Source: Anaerolineales bacterium UBA3071
GTDB taxonomy: Bacteria; Chloroflexota; Anaerolineae; UBA3071
Direction: 5' to 3'
DNA length: 6,046 nucleotides
NCBI GenBank assembly: GCA_002366755.1
Contig: DFBV01000229.1
Location: forward strand, 1,413 to 7,458
The notes under the pieces were generated by a model. It was not told the DNA's origin, made no database searches, and worked only from the letters and a program-made list of their open reading frames with translations. This document shows, one piece after another, positions 5,351 to 6,046 of the stretch (position 1 is its first letter; each line of letters begins with the position of its first letter). The position numbers and the translations under genes are program-made.

Positions 5351-5380
5351 GCTCCGCGTTTATCCGTGTTAGTCGGCGTC
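5351..5380. repeat. Right inverted arm of the repeat block
   Basis: The reverse complement reads GACGCCGACT, AACACGGATA, AACGCGGAGC, the same family of 10-bp units as 5131-5160. The best-matching section, 5360-5377, pairs with 5143-5160 at 14 of 18 positions. It lies about 55 bp before the permease start. Confidence 0.55.
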
Positions 5381-5434
5381 CTATCAATCGTCCGGTTGTG
5401 AGAACACGGACAAGGAATTGCAGAGAGCTGTGCT

Positions 5435-6046
5435 ATGAAACAACTACTTTCCATCACACGCAAAGAAATCGAAGGGTATTTCGGATCGGCGATGGCGCTG
5501 ATCTTCGTGGGCGCGTTCCTGGCGGTCACGCTGTTTTCTTTCTTCTGGGTGGATACCTTCTTCGCCCGCGGCATCGCCGACGCCCGCCCGCTCTTCCGCT
5601 GGATGCCGCTGCTGATGATCTTCCTGGTGGCGGCGCTGACGATGCGCCAATGGAGCGAGGAGCAACGCTCGGGCACGTTGGAGGTGCTACTCACACTGCC
5701 TGTCCGCCCGATCCAGTTGGTCATAGGTAAGTTCCTGGCAGTCATGGCGCTGGTTGCCGTCGCCCTGGCGCTGACGATCTTCTTGCCCATCACCGTCTCG
5801 CTGCTGGGCAACCTGGACTGGGGGCCGGTCTTCGGCGGCTATCTGGCGGCCATCCTGCTGGCAGCGGCCTACGCGGCGATCGGACTCTTCGTCTCCTCCC
5901 GCACCGACAACCAGATCGTTGCCCTCATGTTGACTGTGTTGCTGTGCGGCCTCTTCTACCTGATCGGTTCGAGCGGCGTGACCGATTTCGTCGGCGACCG
6001 CCTTGGTGAGATCTTGCGGGCCATCGGCTCGGGCAGCCGCTTCGAG
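5435..6046 (+). CDS. ABC-2 type transporter permease, GldF-like (partial, runs off the window)
   Basis: The frame from ATG 5435 is open for 204 codons to the window edge. The product starts MKQLLSITRKEIEGYFGS, the amphipathic opening usual for GldF-like permeases, and has about five hydrophobic segments at roughly 18-38, 54-70, 97-118, 131-153 and 160-178. Between the second and third lies EEQRSGTLEVLLTLPV (75-90), the characteristic ABC-2 family motif. It would form the membrane pore driven by the ATPase encoded at 4198-5124, in the same direction. GldF-like proteins are around 240 residues, so most of it is probably present unless it is fused to a further domain. The ribosome site is weak (AGAGAG at 5422-5427, 7 nt upstream). 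The 310-bp repeat block separates it from the ATPase gene. Substrate unknown. Confidence 0.85.
   Translation, partial: MKQLLSITRKEIEGYFGSAMALIFVGAFLAVTLFSFFWVDTFFARGIADARPLFRWMPLLMIFLVAALTMRQWSEEQRSGTLEVLLTLPVRPIQLVIGKFLAVMALVAVALALTIFLPITVSLLGNLDWGPVFGGYLAAILLAAAYAAIGLFVSSRTDNQIVALMLTVLLCGLFYLIGSSGVTDFVGDRLGEILRAIGSGSRFE

Larger units (their letters stand above)
5125..5434. repeat. Nested repeat block between ATPase and permease genes
   Basis: This 310-bp stretch has no credible gene; the 68-codon frame at 5126-5332 only reads through repeats. From outside inward it contains a partial inverted pair at 5143-5160 and 5360-5377 (14 of 18 positions match), a 21-bp direct repeat at 5157-5177 and 5267-5287 with two mismatches, and a central folded element at 5174-5265. 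The layout resembles a small non-autonomous element with a second structured element nested inside it. It separates two genes that usually sit close together. No transposase is present, so mobility is inferred. Confidence 0.6.

Noticed and set aside
5398..5730. 110-codon plus-strand frame overlapping the permease start
   Set aside because: It is in a different frame from the permease, which has clear membrane segments and the ABC-2 motif; this frame has neither.

Overview
This window carries the complete de novo route from aspartate to nicotinate mononucleotide (first steps of NAD synthesis) as a compact operon read rightward, followed by the start of a separate ABC exporter operon, also read rightward. 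All convincing genes lie on the + strand. The DNA is GC-rich, with strong sigma70-like promoters, GTG/ATG starts and intergenic DNA full of small palindromic repeats. The NadB motif GANRLASTSLLEGMVWG, the long (Mycobacterium/Bacillus-like) form of NadA and the intergenic repeats built from ACGCGGACAA / TATCCGTGTT units would fit a Chloroflexota (Anaerolineae-like) bacterium. That is a guess from pattern memory, not a demonstrated assignment.

Layout. 1-170: non-coding, with small inverted repeats. 172-200: a near-consensus promoter (TTGACA, 17 bp, TACAAT). 223-267: first copy of a 45-bp C-run/G-run hairpin repeat, inside the predicted 5' leader. 297-2246: one uninterrupted reading frame joining nadC (quinolinate phosphoribosyltransferase) to nadA (quinolinate synthase). 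The join, 1152-1196, is a second copy of the same repeat (44/45 identical), translated as a Pro/Gly-rich linker. 2270-3913: nadB (L-aspartate oxidase). 3914-4197: intergenic, with a second good promoter at 4040-4068. 4198-5124: ABC ATPase of the GldA/ABC-2 exporter type. 5125-5434: a 310-bp non-coding block made of nested direct and inverted repeats. 5435-6046: an ABC-2 type permease running off the window.

How the genes work together. NadB oxidises L-aspartate to iminoaspartate. NadA condenses this with dihydroxyacetone phosphate to quinolinate. NadC converts quinolinate and PRPP to nicotinate mononucleotide. NadA and NadC catalyse consecutive steps, so a fusion would make metabolic sense. 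However, the joining sequence is a mobile-looking repeat full of 7-8 bp homopolymers, so the fusion may be accidental, variable between cells, or partly bypassed by an internal nadA start. The ATPase and permease would form one membrane exporter of unknown substrate.

The most interesting point is the repeat. It sits in the nadC leader and exactly at the nadC/nadA junction, removes the nadC stop, encodes the linker, supplies a Shine-Dalgarno sequence for nadA, and could switch the fusion on or off by single-base slippage.
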